DNA of 64,000 nt from Actinomycetospora sp. TBRC 11914 (GCF_012933465.1 NZ_JABBND010000015.1:1-64000); one strand, 5' to 3'. Numbered from the stretch's first letter, positions 42,018-50,896 are shown. Translations and numbers: made by a program. Notes: generated from the sequence alone by a model not told the origin.

Positions 42018-42572
42018 CTAGGGAGCTGTGAGGGCCTGGGTGAACCAGGCCATCCCCCCGGGCCCGTCGGCGGAGTCGTCCCAGAGAAGCGGGTTCTGAT
42101 CGCCGCCGAGGCGATGGAACTTTCCGGTGTGGAACAGCAGCGGGTCCCCGTCGTGGATCCGGAACTCCTGGACCTCTCCGAGGTAGAGGACGTGGTCCCC
42201 GCCGTCGTAGTGCTGCCACGGAGTGCAGGCGACGTGAGCGAGCGCCCCGGCCAGTTGGGGCGATCCGCAGGAGCTCTCGGCGGCCCACCGCACGTCCTGG
42301 TTCGGCCGACCGGCGAAGTGCAGCGCCAGGTCCTTCTGGGCAGCCTCGAGCACGTTGACGGTGAACGGCCTGTCGGCGACCAGCGAGCAGAGCCTCGACC
42401 GCCGATCCAGGGAGACCAGCACGAGCGGCGGCTCGAGGGAGACCGCGGTGAACGCGTTCACCGTGGCACCGTGCGGCGCGGCGCCGGCGCCCGTGCCGGC
42501 ACAGGTGATCACCGTGACCCCGGTCGTGAAGTGTCCGAGGCAGCGACGGAGTTCCCGTGGATCGATCGGCAT
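42018..42572 (-). CDS. hpaC: Flavin reductase, HpaC-type partner of the monooxygenase
   Basis: The 184-residue protein is a split-barrel NAD(P)H:flavin reductase: [59 protein letters not shown] and a C-terminal [20 protein letters not shown] with [12 protein letters not shown]. It supplies reduced FAD to the downstream HpaB-type oxygenase. AAGGGGG lies nine bases before the ATG. It is the first gene of the minus-strand catabolic operon and faces the cyclase-family hydrolase across a 370-bp gap. Confidence 0.88.
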   Translation of the reverse strand: MPIDPRELRRCLGHFTTGVTVITCAGTGAGAAPHGATVNAFTAVSLEPPLVLVSLDRRSRLCSLVADRPFTVNVLEAAQKDLALHFAGRPNQDVRWAAESSCGSPQLAGALAHVACTPWQHYDGGDHVLYLGEVQEFRIHDGDPLLFHTGKFHRLGGDQNPLLWDDSADGPGGMAWFTQALTAP

Positions 42573-42942
42573 CACCCGACACCCCCTTGACGGGCTTCCT
42601 TCGTCGGTGCGCCCAGCGACGGCTGCCCGGATCGACGAAGGTACCGCGTCGCACCCGATGGACGACATCGTCGACGGTTACTCGGAGGAATCCACGACCA
42701 GCGGGCGGACCGTCTCCGTGCTCCCCGGGGGCGAGCCCCGGCGGCGTGCCCGGGTGCTCGGCGAGGTGGTGGACGGCGCAACTCGTCGGTGGCGTCGGCC
42801 TCGGGTCACACGAGCGATCCGGCCGTCGTATGCCGCGACCGGATCACGCCCAGCGGGACGTCGATCCAGTCGGAGATCCCGAACTCGGGCTCACGATCTA
42901 GGGTCATGCCGTTCAGCTGCGACCGGAGGAGTCGGTGCTGGG
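42573..42942. other. 370-bp divergent non-coding region of the aromatic locus
   Basis: I find no gene here. It must hold promoters for the flavin reductase and the cyclase-family hydrolase. A GC-rich hairpin (CCGGGGGC/GCCCCGG near 42725-42742) and short fragments of coding-like sequence without start or domain suggest either leader structure or a decayed regulator gene. I cannot identify the family of any remnant. Confidence 0.35.
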
Positions 42943-43896
42943 ATGAGCGCAGAGCGACCGGTGCCCACACCTGACGACGTGCTCGGGTACTTCGAGACGC
43001 TGTCGAACTGGGGACGGTGGGGGGACGACGACGAGCTGGGCACGCTGAACCACGTCACCGACGACGTCCGGCTCGCGGCGGCGCGGGCGGTGCGCCACGG
43101 CCGGAGCGTGTCGTGCGCGTGGGAGGTCGCCGCTCCGCGGGACATGGAACGGGCGACGACGACGTGCCCGTGTGCCGCCGACATGCCCGGCGCCGAGGGC
43201 ATGCCGGCCCGCTTCCACGCCGACCGGCGCTGGGGCTTCTCCGCCGAGCGGCTCGGCCTGTCGTTCCACGGCAACACGCTCACCCATCTCGACTCGCCCT
43301 GCCACCTCTTCTGGGACGGCGCGATGTACAACGGGCGGCCGCACTCCCTGGTCGACCCCGGTACGGGTTCGGCGTGGGCGGCGGTGACGGCGGCGGCGCA
43401 CGGGATCCTCACGCGGGGCGTCCTGCTCGACGTCGCCCGAGCCCGCGACGTCCCGTGGCTGGAACCGGGAGAGGGCGTGTTCCCCGACGACCTAGACGCG
43501 GCGGAGCGTCGCCAGGGCGTGCGGGTGCGCCCCGGCGATGCGGTGCTCCTGCGCACCGGTCACGGCCGCGCCCGGCACGAGGACGCTGCGGCCGACGGCG
43601 TCGAGCAGGCCGGCTGGCACGCCTCCTGCCTGCCGTGGCTGCACGAGCGGCAGGTCGCGCTGATCGGGGCCGACTCTCCGCAGGACGTGCAGCCCTCGGG
43701 GTACGACGAGGTGCTGATGCCGGTCCACGCCGTGGGCCTCGTCGCGATGGGTCTCTGGCTGCTCGACAACTGCGACCTCGAGGCGTGCGCGACGACGGCG
43801 GCCGAGCTCGGTCAGTGGGACTTCCACCTCGCCGTCGCGCCGGTCCGCTTCGCGGGCACCTCCGGCAGCCCGGTCAACCCGATCGCCACGTTCTGA
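42943..43896 (+). CDS. Cyclase-family metal-dependent hydrolase (kynurenine formamidase/isatin hydrolase-like)
   Basis: The 317-residue protein belongs to PF04199: the metal site is HGNTLTHLDSPCH with His115, Asp117 and His121, preceded by LGTLNHVTDDVRLAAARAV near the N-terminus and followed by GVLLDVAR, GDAVLLRTGHG and ALIGADSPQD. Characterised members hydrolyse N-formylkynurenine, isatin or other cyclic/linear amides with Mn or Zn. It is divergent from the flavin reductase gene and likely opens an N-containing intermediate of the locus. GGAGGAG is 12 bases upstream of the ATG, an unusually long spacing. Confidence 0.85.
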   Translation: MSAERPVPTPDDVLGYFETLSNWGRWGDDDELGTLNHVTDDVRLAAARAVRHGRSVSCAWEVAAPRDMERATTTCPCAADMPGAEGMPARFHADRRWGFSAERLGLSFHGNTLTHLDSPCHLFWDGAMYNGRPHSLVDPGTGSAWAAVTAAAHGILTRGVLLDVARARDVPWLEPGEGVFPDDLDAAERRQGVRVRPGDAVLLRTGHGRARHEDAAADGVEQAGWHASCLPWLHERQVALIGADSPQDVQPSGYDEVLMPVHAVGLVAMGLWLLDNCDLEACATTAAELGQWDFHLAVAPVRFAGTSGSPVNPIATF

Positions 43897-44055
43897 TCGG
43901 AGGAGCCGCGGGGCCCGACGCGTGATCACGAGCACCTGAGGCAGATCCCGGGCCCGGTGGAGCTGCCTGGTGTGCCCGTGGGCGCGACGTCGCACTCCGG
44001 CCTGGCCCTCGTGCGCGCCGAGCGAGATCGCGGCTCGCGTCGCCCGGGTCGCGGC

Positions 44056-44460
44056 CTACGGCACCACCGCCGTCGCCTCGATCTCGACGAGCATCTCGGG
44101 GAACGCCAGACGCGCGACGCCGAGCAGGGTGCTGGCGGGCCGGCAGTTCGCCTTGTCGAGCCGTTCGACGACGAGGTTCCACACGCCGAGCAGTCCGTCC
44201 ACGTCGGTCGTGTAGTAGTTCAGCCGAACGACGTGCGACAACCCGGAGCCGGCCCGCTCGAGCACCACCTCGAGATTGTCGAACGCCTGGGTCACCTGCC
44301 CGCCGATGTCACCCTCGTGCAGCGTCGCGCCCTCGGAGCTCGCGGCGCCCTGGCCGGCACAGAACACCCGCCGTGCGTCGGGAGCGACGGCGACGGCCTG
44401 CGAGAAACCGAACTGGTCCTGCCAGGTCCACGGATTGATCGACTCGAGTGGGGTGCTCAC
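44056..44460 (-). CDS. RidA/YjgF/Rid-family deaminase-like protein
   Basis: The 134-residue protein has the Rid fold: FSQAVAVAPDARRVFCAGQG, IGGQVTQAFDNLEVVLERAG, VVRLNYYTTDVDGL and the C-terminal LLGVARLAFPEMLVEIEATA, where the conserved Arg (VARL) and Glu (EIEA) of active Rid proteins are present. Rid enzymes hydrolyse enamines and imines, and some are 2-aminomuconate deaminases in aromatic catabolism. GTG has GAGGAGG five bases upstream. It precedes no gene closely but lies in the HpaB locus, so deamination of a ring-cleavage product is a reasonable guess. Confidence 0.85.
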   Translation of the reverse strand: MSTPLESINPWTWQDQFGFSQAVAVAPDARRVFCAGQGAASSEGATLHEGDIGGQVTQAFDNLEVVLERAGSGLSHVVRLNYYTTDVDGLLGVWNLVVERLDKANCRPASTLLGVARLAFPEMLVEIEATAVVP

Positions 44461-44561
44461 GGTGTCCTCCTCGTCCACGCCGGTGCACACCGAGGGTCGA
44501 TCGCCGGGCCGTCGGGACGGGTCGCAGCCCGGTCTCAGGGCGACAACGGTCGTCGTCGTGG

Positions 44562-46133
44562 TCACGCCGGCGGGTCGACGACCGGGGCGAACCGCTCCCG
44601 CAGTGTCTTCTTGACGACCTTCCCGCCTGGGTTGCGCGGCAGGGCGTCGACGTGGCGGACGTGGCGGGGGCGCTTGTAGGCGGCGAGGTGGTCACGCGCG
44701 AACGTCTCGATCTCCGCGTCGGTCGGGGGGTCGTCCGGGTCACGGGCGACGACGACGGCGAGCGGCGTCTCGCCCCACCGCGGGTCCGGGACGCCGATCA
44801 GCGCCACCTCGGCGATCTTCGGGTGCGCGGCCAGCGCGTTCTCGACCTCGGCGCAGTAGATGTTCTCGCCACCCGAGATGATCATGTCCTTGACGCGGTC
44901 GACGACGTAGAGGTAGCCGTCCTCGTCCTCGCGCACGAGGTCGCCGGAGTGGAACCAGCCCCCGCGGAACGCCTCGGCGGTCTCGTCGGGCTTGTTCCAG
45001 TACTCGGTCATCACCATGGGGCTGCGGTAGACGATCTCGCCGACGGTTCCCTGCGGGACGTCCTTCATCTCCTCGTCGACGACCCGGACCTCGACCCCGA
45101 TCATCGGGGTGCCGATCGAGCCGATCTTGCGGATCGAGTCCTCGCCGCGCAGGTAGGTGGTCACCGGGCTGCACTCGGTCTGCCCGAACGCCGTGCAGAC
45201 CTCGGCCTGCGGGAACGCCGCGATCATCGTCCGGAGCAGCGTGGTGGAGGCCGGGGCGGCGCCCCACGAGATGCGGCGCAGCCGGGACAGGTCGTGCGCG
45301 GCGAGGTCGGGCAGCGCGCAGATCGACTGCCACTGGGCCGGCACCATGAAGCACGAGGTGACGCCCTCGTCGACGAGGGTCCGCACGGTGGCGGCCGGGT
45401 CGAAGCTCCCCGACGGCGGGATCACGACGGTGCCCCCGGTGATCAGCGCCGGCAGCATCCCCGACAGCCCGGCGATGTGGAACAGCGGCGCCGCCGACAT
45501 CCACACGCGGTCGTCGCCCTCGAGCCCCAGCGTCGCCATGGAGCAGAACGCGTGCAGATAGAGGTTGCGGTGGGTCAGCACCGCGCCCTTCGGGAAGCCC
45601 GTGGTCCCCGACGTGTACATGATGTACGCCGCCGCCTCGTCGCTGATCGGCGCTTCGGGGAGCTCCCCGGAGGCCTCGGTGAGCACGCCGGCGAGGTCCT
45701 CGCCCAGGGTGATGACGGTGCCCACCCCGGGGGCGGCCCGACGGGCGTCGGCGACGACCTCGGTGAACGCCTCGTCGCAGAGCACGACGGTGGCGCCGCT
45801 GTCGGCCAGGACGTAGGCGATCTCGTCGGCGACCATCCGGAAGTTCACCGGCACCGCGATGGCGCCGATGCGCAGCGCCGCGAGCCAGGCCTCCACGACC
45901 TCGGTGCTGTTGCGCCCCAGCACCGCCACCCGGTCCCCCACCGCCACCCCGCGGGCGAGCAGCGCACCGCCCAGCCGGCTGACCCGCTCGTCGACCTCGC
46001 GGTAGGTCCGCCGCGAGGACGCGTCGACGAATGCGGTGTGCTCCGGTGCCCGCCGGGCGCTGCGGGCGAGCATGTCGCTCATCGTCATCCCGCGTCCGGT
46101 GATCGACCCGGTCGGGACCGGTGATCCGGTCAT
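44562..46133 (-). CDS. Acyl-CoA synthetase/AMP-dependent ligase (FadD-like)
   Basis: The 523-residue ANL enzyme has the phosphate loop YIMYTSGTTGFPKGAVLTH (about residues 170-190), A5 motif AFGQTECSP, A7/A8 GWFHSGDLVREDEDGYLYVV, DRVKDMIISGGENIY and the C-terminal catalytic lysine in PRNPGGKVVKKTLR. It converts a carboxylic acid to its CoA thioester. It precedes the RidA gene with a 101-base gap on the same strand. The ATG with GAGGAG four bases upstream is preferred, though an ATG 15 codons later would fit the usual family start. The substrate may be a ring-opening product. Confidence 0.85.
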   Translation of the reverse strand: MTGSPVPTGSITGRGMTMSDMLARSARRAPEHTAFVDASSRRTYREVDERVSRLGGALLARGVAVGDRVAVLGRNSTEVVEAWLAALRIGAIAVPVNFRMVADEIAYVLADSGATVVLCDEAFTEVVADARRAAPGVGTVITLGEDLAGVLTEASGELPEAPISDEAAAYIMYTSGTTGFPKGAVLTHRNLYLHAFCSMATLGLEGDDRVWMSAAPLFHIAGLSGMLPALITGGTVVIPPSGSFDPAATVRTLVDEGVTSCFMVPAQWQSICALPDLAAHDLSRLRRISWGAAPASTTLLRTMIAAFPQAEVCTAFGQTECSPVTTYLRGEDSIRKIGSIGTPMIGVEVRVVDEEMKDVPQGTVGEIVYRSPMVMTEYWNKPDETAEAFRGGWFHSGDLVREDEDGYLYVVDRVKDMIISGGENIYCAEVENALAAHPKIAEVALIGVPDPRWGETPLAVVVARDPDDPPTDAEIETFARDHLAAYKRPRHVRHVDALPRNPGGKVVKKTLRERFAPVVDPPA

Positions 46134-46346
46134 CGGTCTCCTCGCCACTGCGTCGTGCGCGATCCGTGGTCATCCTCGCGGCCGCGGGGGGCGGGGAGAA
46201 GCCCCGGCACCGCCGTCGTCGGAAGTGTCGCGGCGCTGACACAGCCACGGTGACGGCGGGCAGGGACGGGCGGGCCGCGGCGGCGCACGCTGGTCGCCGC
46301 CGACCCCCGACCGCGGGTCGCGCCCGACCTCGTGGAGGAGCCCGCC

Positions 46347-47285
46347 ATGTCACTCTCGGAGACGACCCTCGACGCGCCCGTGGTCCCCGGCGGCGGCCCG
46401 CGGTGGCCGGGCGAGACCGCCGCACGCCGGGCCCGGAGCCGGGGATGGCGGCGATGGTGGTGGACGAGCGCCGCCCTCGGCGCGCTCGGCGCCGTCCTCC
46501 TCGTCGTCGTGTTCCTCGTCGAGGACCCGACCGACGTGCTCCTCGCCTGGTTCGGGTGCTGGATCGCGGCGATCCTGTGCATGGTCCCGGCCCACCGCAC
46601 CGGCTGGTCGCGGCGCCACGACCGGTACGACGACGAGCTCTGCCGCTACGAGCACGGCGTCCGGGCCGCGATGTCGCTGGCCGGCGGGGACGGGGTGGTG
46701 CGCTTCGGCGACCGGGTCGTGGCGACCTCGTCGGTCGACGAGCGGGGGCGGCGCCGGGTGGAGCTCGACGCGGGCGTGTTCTCCCTCGAGGAGCGGGTCC
46801 TGTCCCGGACCGCCGACGGCGACGTGCACCTCCTCGCCGTCCGGATGGTCGGCGACGACGACCTCGTCGTCGCCTCCGCGTACGGCGAGCGCCGCGGTGG
46901 CCGGGTCGACTGGACGCTGGACCTCCCGCTCGGCGAGCTGCGGCTGCGGCAGCAGCTCGCGGCGGTCCCGAGCCGGCGGACGGTCCTCGACGGGGCCGGG
47001 CGCGCGTGGCGGATCCGGGCGGACGTCGACGCGCTGTCGTGGACCGCGGAGCTGCCCGGGCACGCCGGCGACGTGGACGCCGTCTTCGTCACCTGGTTCG
47101 CCGGCCACCTGGACACCGTGGGGCTCGAGCAGTGCTACGGCGCCGTCGGCGGGCCGGCGCTGACCGCCTCCGACGACCCGACCCGACGCCTCGCCGCCCC
47201 CACCCGCTGGCGGCCCGTCGGCGCTCCCGGGACCCGTCCCGCCGTGCCGACCGCGTCCGGCAGCGGGTTCGAGATCGACCTCTAG
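46347..47285 (+). CDS. Membrane-anchored hypothetical protein
   Basis: The 312-residue protein is unrecognised. A basic N-terminus (RRARSRGWRRWWW) is followed by two hydrophobic segments (ALGALGAVLLVVVFLV and LLAWFGCWIAAILCMVPA). A long soluble C-terminal part of beta-rich character follows, with several Val/Asp-rich strands (VVRFGDRVVATSSVD, LLAVRMVGDDDLVVASA) and a repeated VxAxS-like pattern. The ATG has GGAGGAG six bases upstream. It ends 5 bases before a convergent YchJ-like gene. It may be a cell-envelope protein. Confidence 0.7.
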   Translation: MSLSETTLDAPVVPGGGPRWPGETAARRARSRGWRRWWWTSAALGALGAVLLVVVFLVEDPTDVLLAWFGCWIAAILCMVPAHRTGWSRRHDRYDDELCRYEHGVRAAMSLAGGDGVVRFGDRVVATSSVDERGRRRVELDAGVFSLEERVLSRTADGDVHLLAVRMVGDDDLVVASAYGERRGGRVDWTLDLPLGELRLRQQLAAVPSRRTVLDGAGRAWRIRADVDALSWTAELPGHAGDVDAVFVTWFAGHLDTVGLEQCYGAVGGPALTASDDPTRRLAAPTRWRPVGAPGTRPAVPTASGSGFEIDL

Positions 47286-47289
47286 CCGG

Positions 47290-47673
47290 TCACCCCTGCG
47301 TCCCGACGACCCCGTCCACGTAGAGCCACCGGCCCGCCTCCCGCACGAACCGGCTCCGCTCGTGCTGGACCCCGTCGCGGTGGTGCGCCCGGAACTCGAC
47401 CACGCCCTCGGCGTCGAACAGCCCGCCGTCGACGCGGTCGAGCACCTCGAGCCCGGTCCAGCGCACGCCCGGGTCCGGCTCCAGCGCGGCGGGGCGCGTG
47501 TCCGGGTGCCACGTGCGCAGCAGGTGGTCGACGTCGCCGCGGACGAACGCCGTGTAGCGCGACCGCATCAGCGCCTCGGCCGTCGGCGGTGCGGCACCGT
47601 CGTCGCCCAGGTAGCGGCCACAGCAGGCGTCGAGGGATTCGAGCGATCCGCACGGGCAGCGGCGGGCGTCCAC
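47290..47673 (-). CDS. YchJ-family (UPF0225) protein with SEC-C-like zinc motif
   Basis: The 127-residue product starts just before a Cys cluster (RRCPCGSLESLDACCGRYL) like the SEC-C metal-binding motif. An NTF2-like domain follows (ALMRSRYTAFVRGDVDHLL, RTWHPDTRPAAL, GLEVLDRVDGGLFDAEGVVE, FRAHHRDGVQHERSRFVREA, GRWLYVDGV), which is the YchJ architecture. The role of this widespread family is unknown. The GTG start has no clear ribosome-binding site; an upstream ATG is possible, so the N-terminus is uncertain. Confidence 0.8.
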   Translation of the reverse strand: MDARRCPCGSLESLDACCGRYLGDDGAAPPTAEALMRSRYTAFVRGDVDHLLRTWHPDTRPAALEPDPGVRWTGLEVLDRVDGGLFDAEGVVEFRAHHRDGVQHERSRFVREAGRWLYVDGVVGTQG

Positions 47674-47698
47674 GGCCGCGAGGATAGATCGGGCGGTG

Positions 47699-47977
47699 TC
47701 ACGCCACCGCGCTGCGCCGCCGCTGGTAGACCCGGCCGCCGGCATGGCTGCTCACGTCGACGGCCAGGGCCAGCGCGAGCCACAACCAGTCGAACCCGAC
47801 GACCCCGCCCGGCGCCACGAGCATGTAGACCAGGGTCGTCCAGGGCAGGAGCAGGAAACCCAGGATCGGCCAGAGCAACGTCCCGAAGGTGGCGCTCCAC
47901 TGCAGCGGCGCGATCAACCACCAGACGACGATGACGGCCCGGGGGCCCAGGACCAGCAGGATGATGAGCAGGCACAC
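47699..47977 (-). CDS. Small hydrophobic membrane protein
   Basis: The 92-residue product has three likely membrane segments (CLLIILLVLGPRAVIVVWWL, LLWPILGFLLLPWTTLVYML, GFDWLWLALALAVDV) and a basic tail (GGRVYQRRRSAVA). Small proteins of this look are frequent in Pseudonocardiales; I know no function. The GTG lacks a strong ribosome-binding site. It is divergent from the WS/DGAT acyltransferase by 99 bases. Confidence 0.6.
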   Translation of the reverse strand: MCLLIILLVLGPRAVIVVWWLIAPLQWSATFGTLLWPILGFLLLPWTTLVYMLVAPGGVVGFDWLWLALALAVDVSSHAGGRVYQRRRSAVA

Positions 47978-48076
47978 GGCAGATGTTGTAGCCGGGCGGG
48001 CGGGACCGGGTCGCCACCCGCGGAGGATGAGCTGTTGGGACGCCGTCGACCCGGGAAGCGGGAGGAGGGCCGAGCG

Positions 48077-49462
48077 GTGGACCGACTGGGCCCGGTCGAT
48101 GCGACCTTCTATCACCTCGAGAGCCCGACGACCCCGATGCACGTCGGGTCGGTGTCGGTCCTGGAGGGCCCGCCGCCGTCGCTCGGCGAGCTCGAGGGGC
48201 TGGTGGCCGCCAAGCTCCGCCACGTGCCCCGGTACCGCCAGCGGGTGCGCCCGGTACCGCTCGGGCTCGGGCGCCCGGTGTGGGTGGACGACCGGGACTT
48301 CGAGCTGGGCCACCACGTTCGCCACGTGACGGTGCCGGGACCCGGTGGCGACGAGGAGGTCCGCGCCGCCGTCGCCCGGATCCTCGAGCAGCCCCTCGAC
48401 CTGACCAGGCCGCCGTGGGAGGTGTGGCTCGTCGACGGGCTCGCCGGGGACCGGTGGGCGGTCGTCGCCAAGGTCCACCACTGCATGGTCGACGGGATCG
48501 CCGGCACCGACCTGCTGGCGCTGGTCTTCGACCCGGGACCGGACACCGAGCCCGGCGAGCCGGACGCCTGGCAGCCGACGTCCGAGCCCTCGACCGTCGG
48601 CCTGGTCGCCGGGAGCCTGCGCGGTGCGGTCGCCGACACGGGGCACCAGACGCTCGCCCAGCTGGGGGCGCTCCGCCGGCTCGCGTCGCCCGGCGAGTGG
48701 GTCCGCCGGACCGAGGCGGTCACGGCCGCGGTCCTCGACCTCACCCGACAGACGACCGCGGCCACCGCCCACACCCTCAACGGCCCGCTCGGACGCCGCC
48801 GCCGGTGGGCGTGGAGCGCGGTCGAGCTCTCGACGGTCCGTCGCACGCGGCGGGCGCTCGGGGGCACCGACAACGACGTCGTCCTCGCCGCGGTCACCGG
48901 CGGCCTGCGCGACCTGCTCGCCGGGCGCGACGAGCTCACCGACCGCCTCGTCGTCCGCACCCTCGTACCGGTCTCGGTGCGCCGGAGCTCGGAGCGCGGC
49001 CAGGTCGGCAACCGGATCACGACGGTGCTCGTCGACCTGCCGGTCGGCCAGGCGGACCCGCTCGCCCGCCTCGCCGCCGTCCGGCGTCAGATGGAGGACC
49101 ACAAGCGGCTCATCCTCGCCGTCGACACCCGGACGATGCTCTCGGCGGGCGACCTCGTCGCGCCGGCGATGCTCGCGCTCGGCGCCCGCACGGCCGGGTC
49201 GGCGCAACCCGTCGCGCAGGCCGTGGCCACCAACGTGCCCGGACCACCGCGGCCGCTCTACGCGCTCGGCCGGCGGATGGTCTCGCTGCACGCCCACGTG
49301 CCGATCGCCATGGGCTGCCGGCTCGCGATCGGCATCTTCTCCTACGCCGGCTCCATGACCTTCGGCATCAACGCCGACCACGACGGCGTCCCGGACGCCG
49401 ACGTCCTCGCCGAGGGCATCGTCCGCGGGCTCGCGGAGCTCGCCGCGGCGGCCGGGGCGTAG
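48077..49462 (+). CDS. Wax ester synthase/diacylglycerol acyltransferase (WS/DGAT)
   Basis: The 461-residue protein has the active-site motif HHCMVDG at residues 134-140 (AKVHHCMVDGIAGTDLL), an N-terminal DRLGPVDATFYHLESPTTPMH and C-terminal NVPGPPRPLYALGRRMVS with GCRLAIGIFSYAG. It joins acyl-CoA to diacylglycerol or fatty alcohol, making storage lipid. GGAGGAGGG lies about eight bases before the GTG. The following 101-residue gene is 23 bases downstream and may encode a lipid-inclusion accessory protein. Confidence 0.9.
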   Translation: MDRLGPVDATFYHLESPTTPMHVGSVSVLEGPPPSLGELEGLVAAKLRHVPRYRQRVRPVPLGLGRPVWVDDRDFELGHHVRHVTVPGPGGDEEVRAAVARILEQPLDLTRPPWEVWLVDGLAGDRWAVVAKVHHCMVDGIAGTDLLALVFDPGPDTEPGEPDAWQPTSEPSTVGLVAGSLRGAVADTGHQTLAQLGALRRLASPGEWVRRTEAVTAAVLDLTRQTTAATAHTLNGPLGRRRRWAWSAVELSTVRRTRRALGGTDNDVVLAAVTGGLRDLLAGRDELTDRLVVRTLVPVSVRRSSERGQVGNRITTVLVDLPVGQADPLARLAAVRRQMEDHKRLILAVDTRTMLSAGDLVAPAMLALGARTAGSAQPVAQAVATNVPGPPRPLYALGRRMVSLHAHVPIAMGCRLAIGIFSYAGSMTFGINADHDGVPDADVLAEGIVRGLAELAAAAGA

Positions 49463-49485
49463 TCCGGTCCCGTACGGTCGGTTCG

Positions 49486-49791
49486 GTGGCCAAGACACGA
49501 CATTCCGCTGCCGGCTGGGTACGACCGTGGCTCCAGCTCGTCGAGATCTCCGTCTCGGCGCCGGTGGTGATCGCCCACCGGACCGTACGACTGGCGGTCG
49601 GCGGCTGGCCCCCGAGCGCCCGGGATCGTCGGGAGCTCACGCGGATGGTCCGGGAGAAGGTCGACGTCTTCGGCCAGGTGGCCACGGCGGCGGTGACCAC
49701 GCCGCCGAAGGACACCGCGAAGCTGGTGGGACGGATCGTCGCACCGGTGCACCGGCGGGTGGTGTCGAACCGCCGCCGGCTGACCTCCTGA
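49486..49791 (+). CDS. Small amphipathic protein next to WS/DGAT
   Basis: This 101-residue protein is unrecognised. It is basic (many Arg and Lys) with amphipathic helix-like segments (QLVEISVSAPVVIAHRTV, LTRMVREKVDVFGQVATAA) and no hydrophobic membrane span. The GTG lies 23 bases after the WS/DGAT stop on the same strand, so it is likely in that operon. By position and character it could coat lipid inclusions, as phasin-like proteins do, but this is inference. Confidence 0.6.
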   Translation: MAKTRHSAAGWVRPWLQLVEISVSAPVVIAHRTVRLAVGGWPPSARDRRELTRMVREKVDVFGQVATAAVTTPPKDTAKLVGRIVAPVHRRVVSNRRRLTS

Positions 49792-49879
49792 CGGTCCCGG
49801 GCCGAAGGCCTCTGGTCCACCGGCGCTGCGGCGACCACGCTGGTCCGTGCCGACAGGACGGGTGGACGGAGGCCGCGAG

Positions 49880-50191
49880 ATGGCGACCGCGATCGAGACG
49901 ACGTTCCGCGGGGTCACGACGGAGACGTACGACGACCTGCTCACCCGGCTCGACTTCGTCCCGGGCGGCGCGTCCGAGCCCGGGTGCCTGTTCCACTGCG
50001 TGACGGTGACCGAGGACGGGTTCCGCGGCCTCGACGTCTGGGAGTCCCCCGAGGCCTTCGACCGCTTCGTCCGGGAACGCCTGGCGCCCGTCCTGGAGCA
50101 CCTCGGGATCGCACCTCCCGAGGTGCGGGTCTCCGAGATCCACAACTACCTCATCGCCCCGCCGGGTCGGCAGGACGACAACGCGGACTGA
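49880..50191 (+). CDS. Dimeric alpha/beta-barrel small protein (ABM/EthD-like)
   Basis: The 103-residue protein shows a beta-alpha-beta pattern with DVWESPEAFDRFVRERLAPV and FHCVTVTEDGFRGL, typical of antibiotic-biosynthesis-monooxygenase-like or similar barrels. GGAGG lies seven bases before the ATG. It ends 7 bases before a convergent SnoaL-like gene. No substrate can be suggested. Confidence 0.65.
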   Translation: MATAIETTFRGVTTETYDDLLTRLDFVPGGASEPGCLFHCVTVTEDGFRGLDVWESPEAFDRFVRERLAPVLEHLGIAPPEVRVSEIHNYLIAPPGRQDDNAD

Positions 50192-50198
50192 ACCCGGG

Positions 50199-50633
50199 TC
50201 ACGCCGGCGGAGGTGCCATCAGACCGAGCTGCGTCAGGATCAGCATCCCGTCGAAGTGGTTCCGTTCGGCGATCAGCTTCCCGTCCCGGTAGGTCTGCCA
50301 CATCGTGCCCAGGGCGGAGATCCCGCGCCCGGTCGCGGCGGCTCCACCGGCCGCCTCGGGCAGCGCGCCACGGTGGAATCCGGTCCACCGGATCTCGGAG
50401 ACCACGGTGTCGCCCGCGGCCACCGACCGCAGCAGTTCCCCGTTCAGGTCGGGAAACGCGGCTCGCCACTGCCGGAACCACTCCAGCGCGGCGTCGCGCC
50501 CCTCGACACGGACGTCCCCGCTCTGCTCGTAGACGTACTCATGTGGATCCCTCGCATCGCGCACGGCGTCCATGTCGCCGCGGTTCATGTCGTCGAGGTC
50601 CTTCCGAGCCAGGCTCTCCACGTCGTGGTCCAT
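50199..50633 (-). CDS. SnoaL-like/ketosteroid-isomerase-fold protein
   Basis: The 144-residue protein has the SnoaL pattern: an N-terminal helix (KDLDDMNRGDMDAVRDARD), GDVRVEGRDAALEWFRQWRA, AFPDLNGELLRSVAAGDTVV, IRWTGFHRGALP and GTMWQTYRDGKLIAERNHFD. Members are polyketide cyclases or related isomerases. GAGGAGG lies nine bases before the ATG. It faces a 259-bp gap before the M1 peptidase gene and is apparently monocistronic. Confidence 0.8.
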   Translation of the reverse strand: MDHDVESLARKDLDDMNRGDMDAVRDARDPHEYVYEQSGDVRVEGRDAALEWFRQWRAAFPDLNGELLRSVAAGDTVVSEIRWTGFHRGALPEAAGGAAATGRGISALGTMWQTYRDGKLIAERNHFDGMLILTQLGLMAPPPA

Positions 50634-50878
50634 GGCCGGTTGCCTCCTCGATGAACGTCCGTGGGAGCCCTGATCAGGGTCGACCCGAGCGGACCCCCGG
50701 GCAACGCCCCCGGCGTGCCTCCCCCAGGTCGTGGCGCGCGGGCGAGCGTCTCGTGTCCTCGGTCGTGCGTTCAGCGACCCTGGTGTGCCCCAGGAGGTCA
50801 CAAGGCCGTCTCGACAGGGAACCTCCGGCCACCGTCGTACGTCGGTGGTTGTGTTCCCTGACCGGGGAGGAGCACGCC

Positions 50879-50896
50879 GTGAGCACCACACCGTGA
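50879..50896 (+). promoter_or_regulatory. Five-codon upstream reading frame overlapping the M1 peptidase start
   Basis: GTG AGC ACC ACA CCG TGA follows a strong GGGGAGGAG ribosome-binding site. Its stop codon overlaps the GTG start of the downstream peptidase by three bases. The peptidase GTG itself has no ribosome-binding site at proper distance, so its translation probably depends on termination of this leader. Confidence 0.5.
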
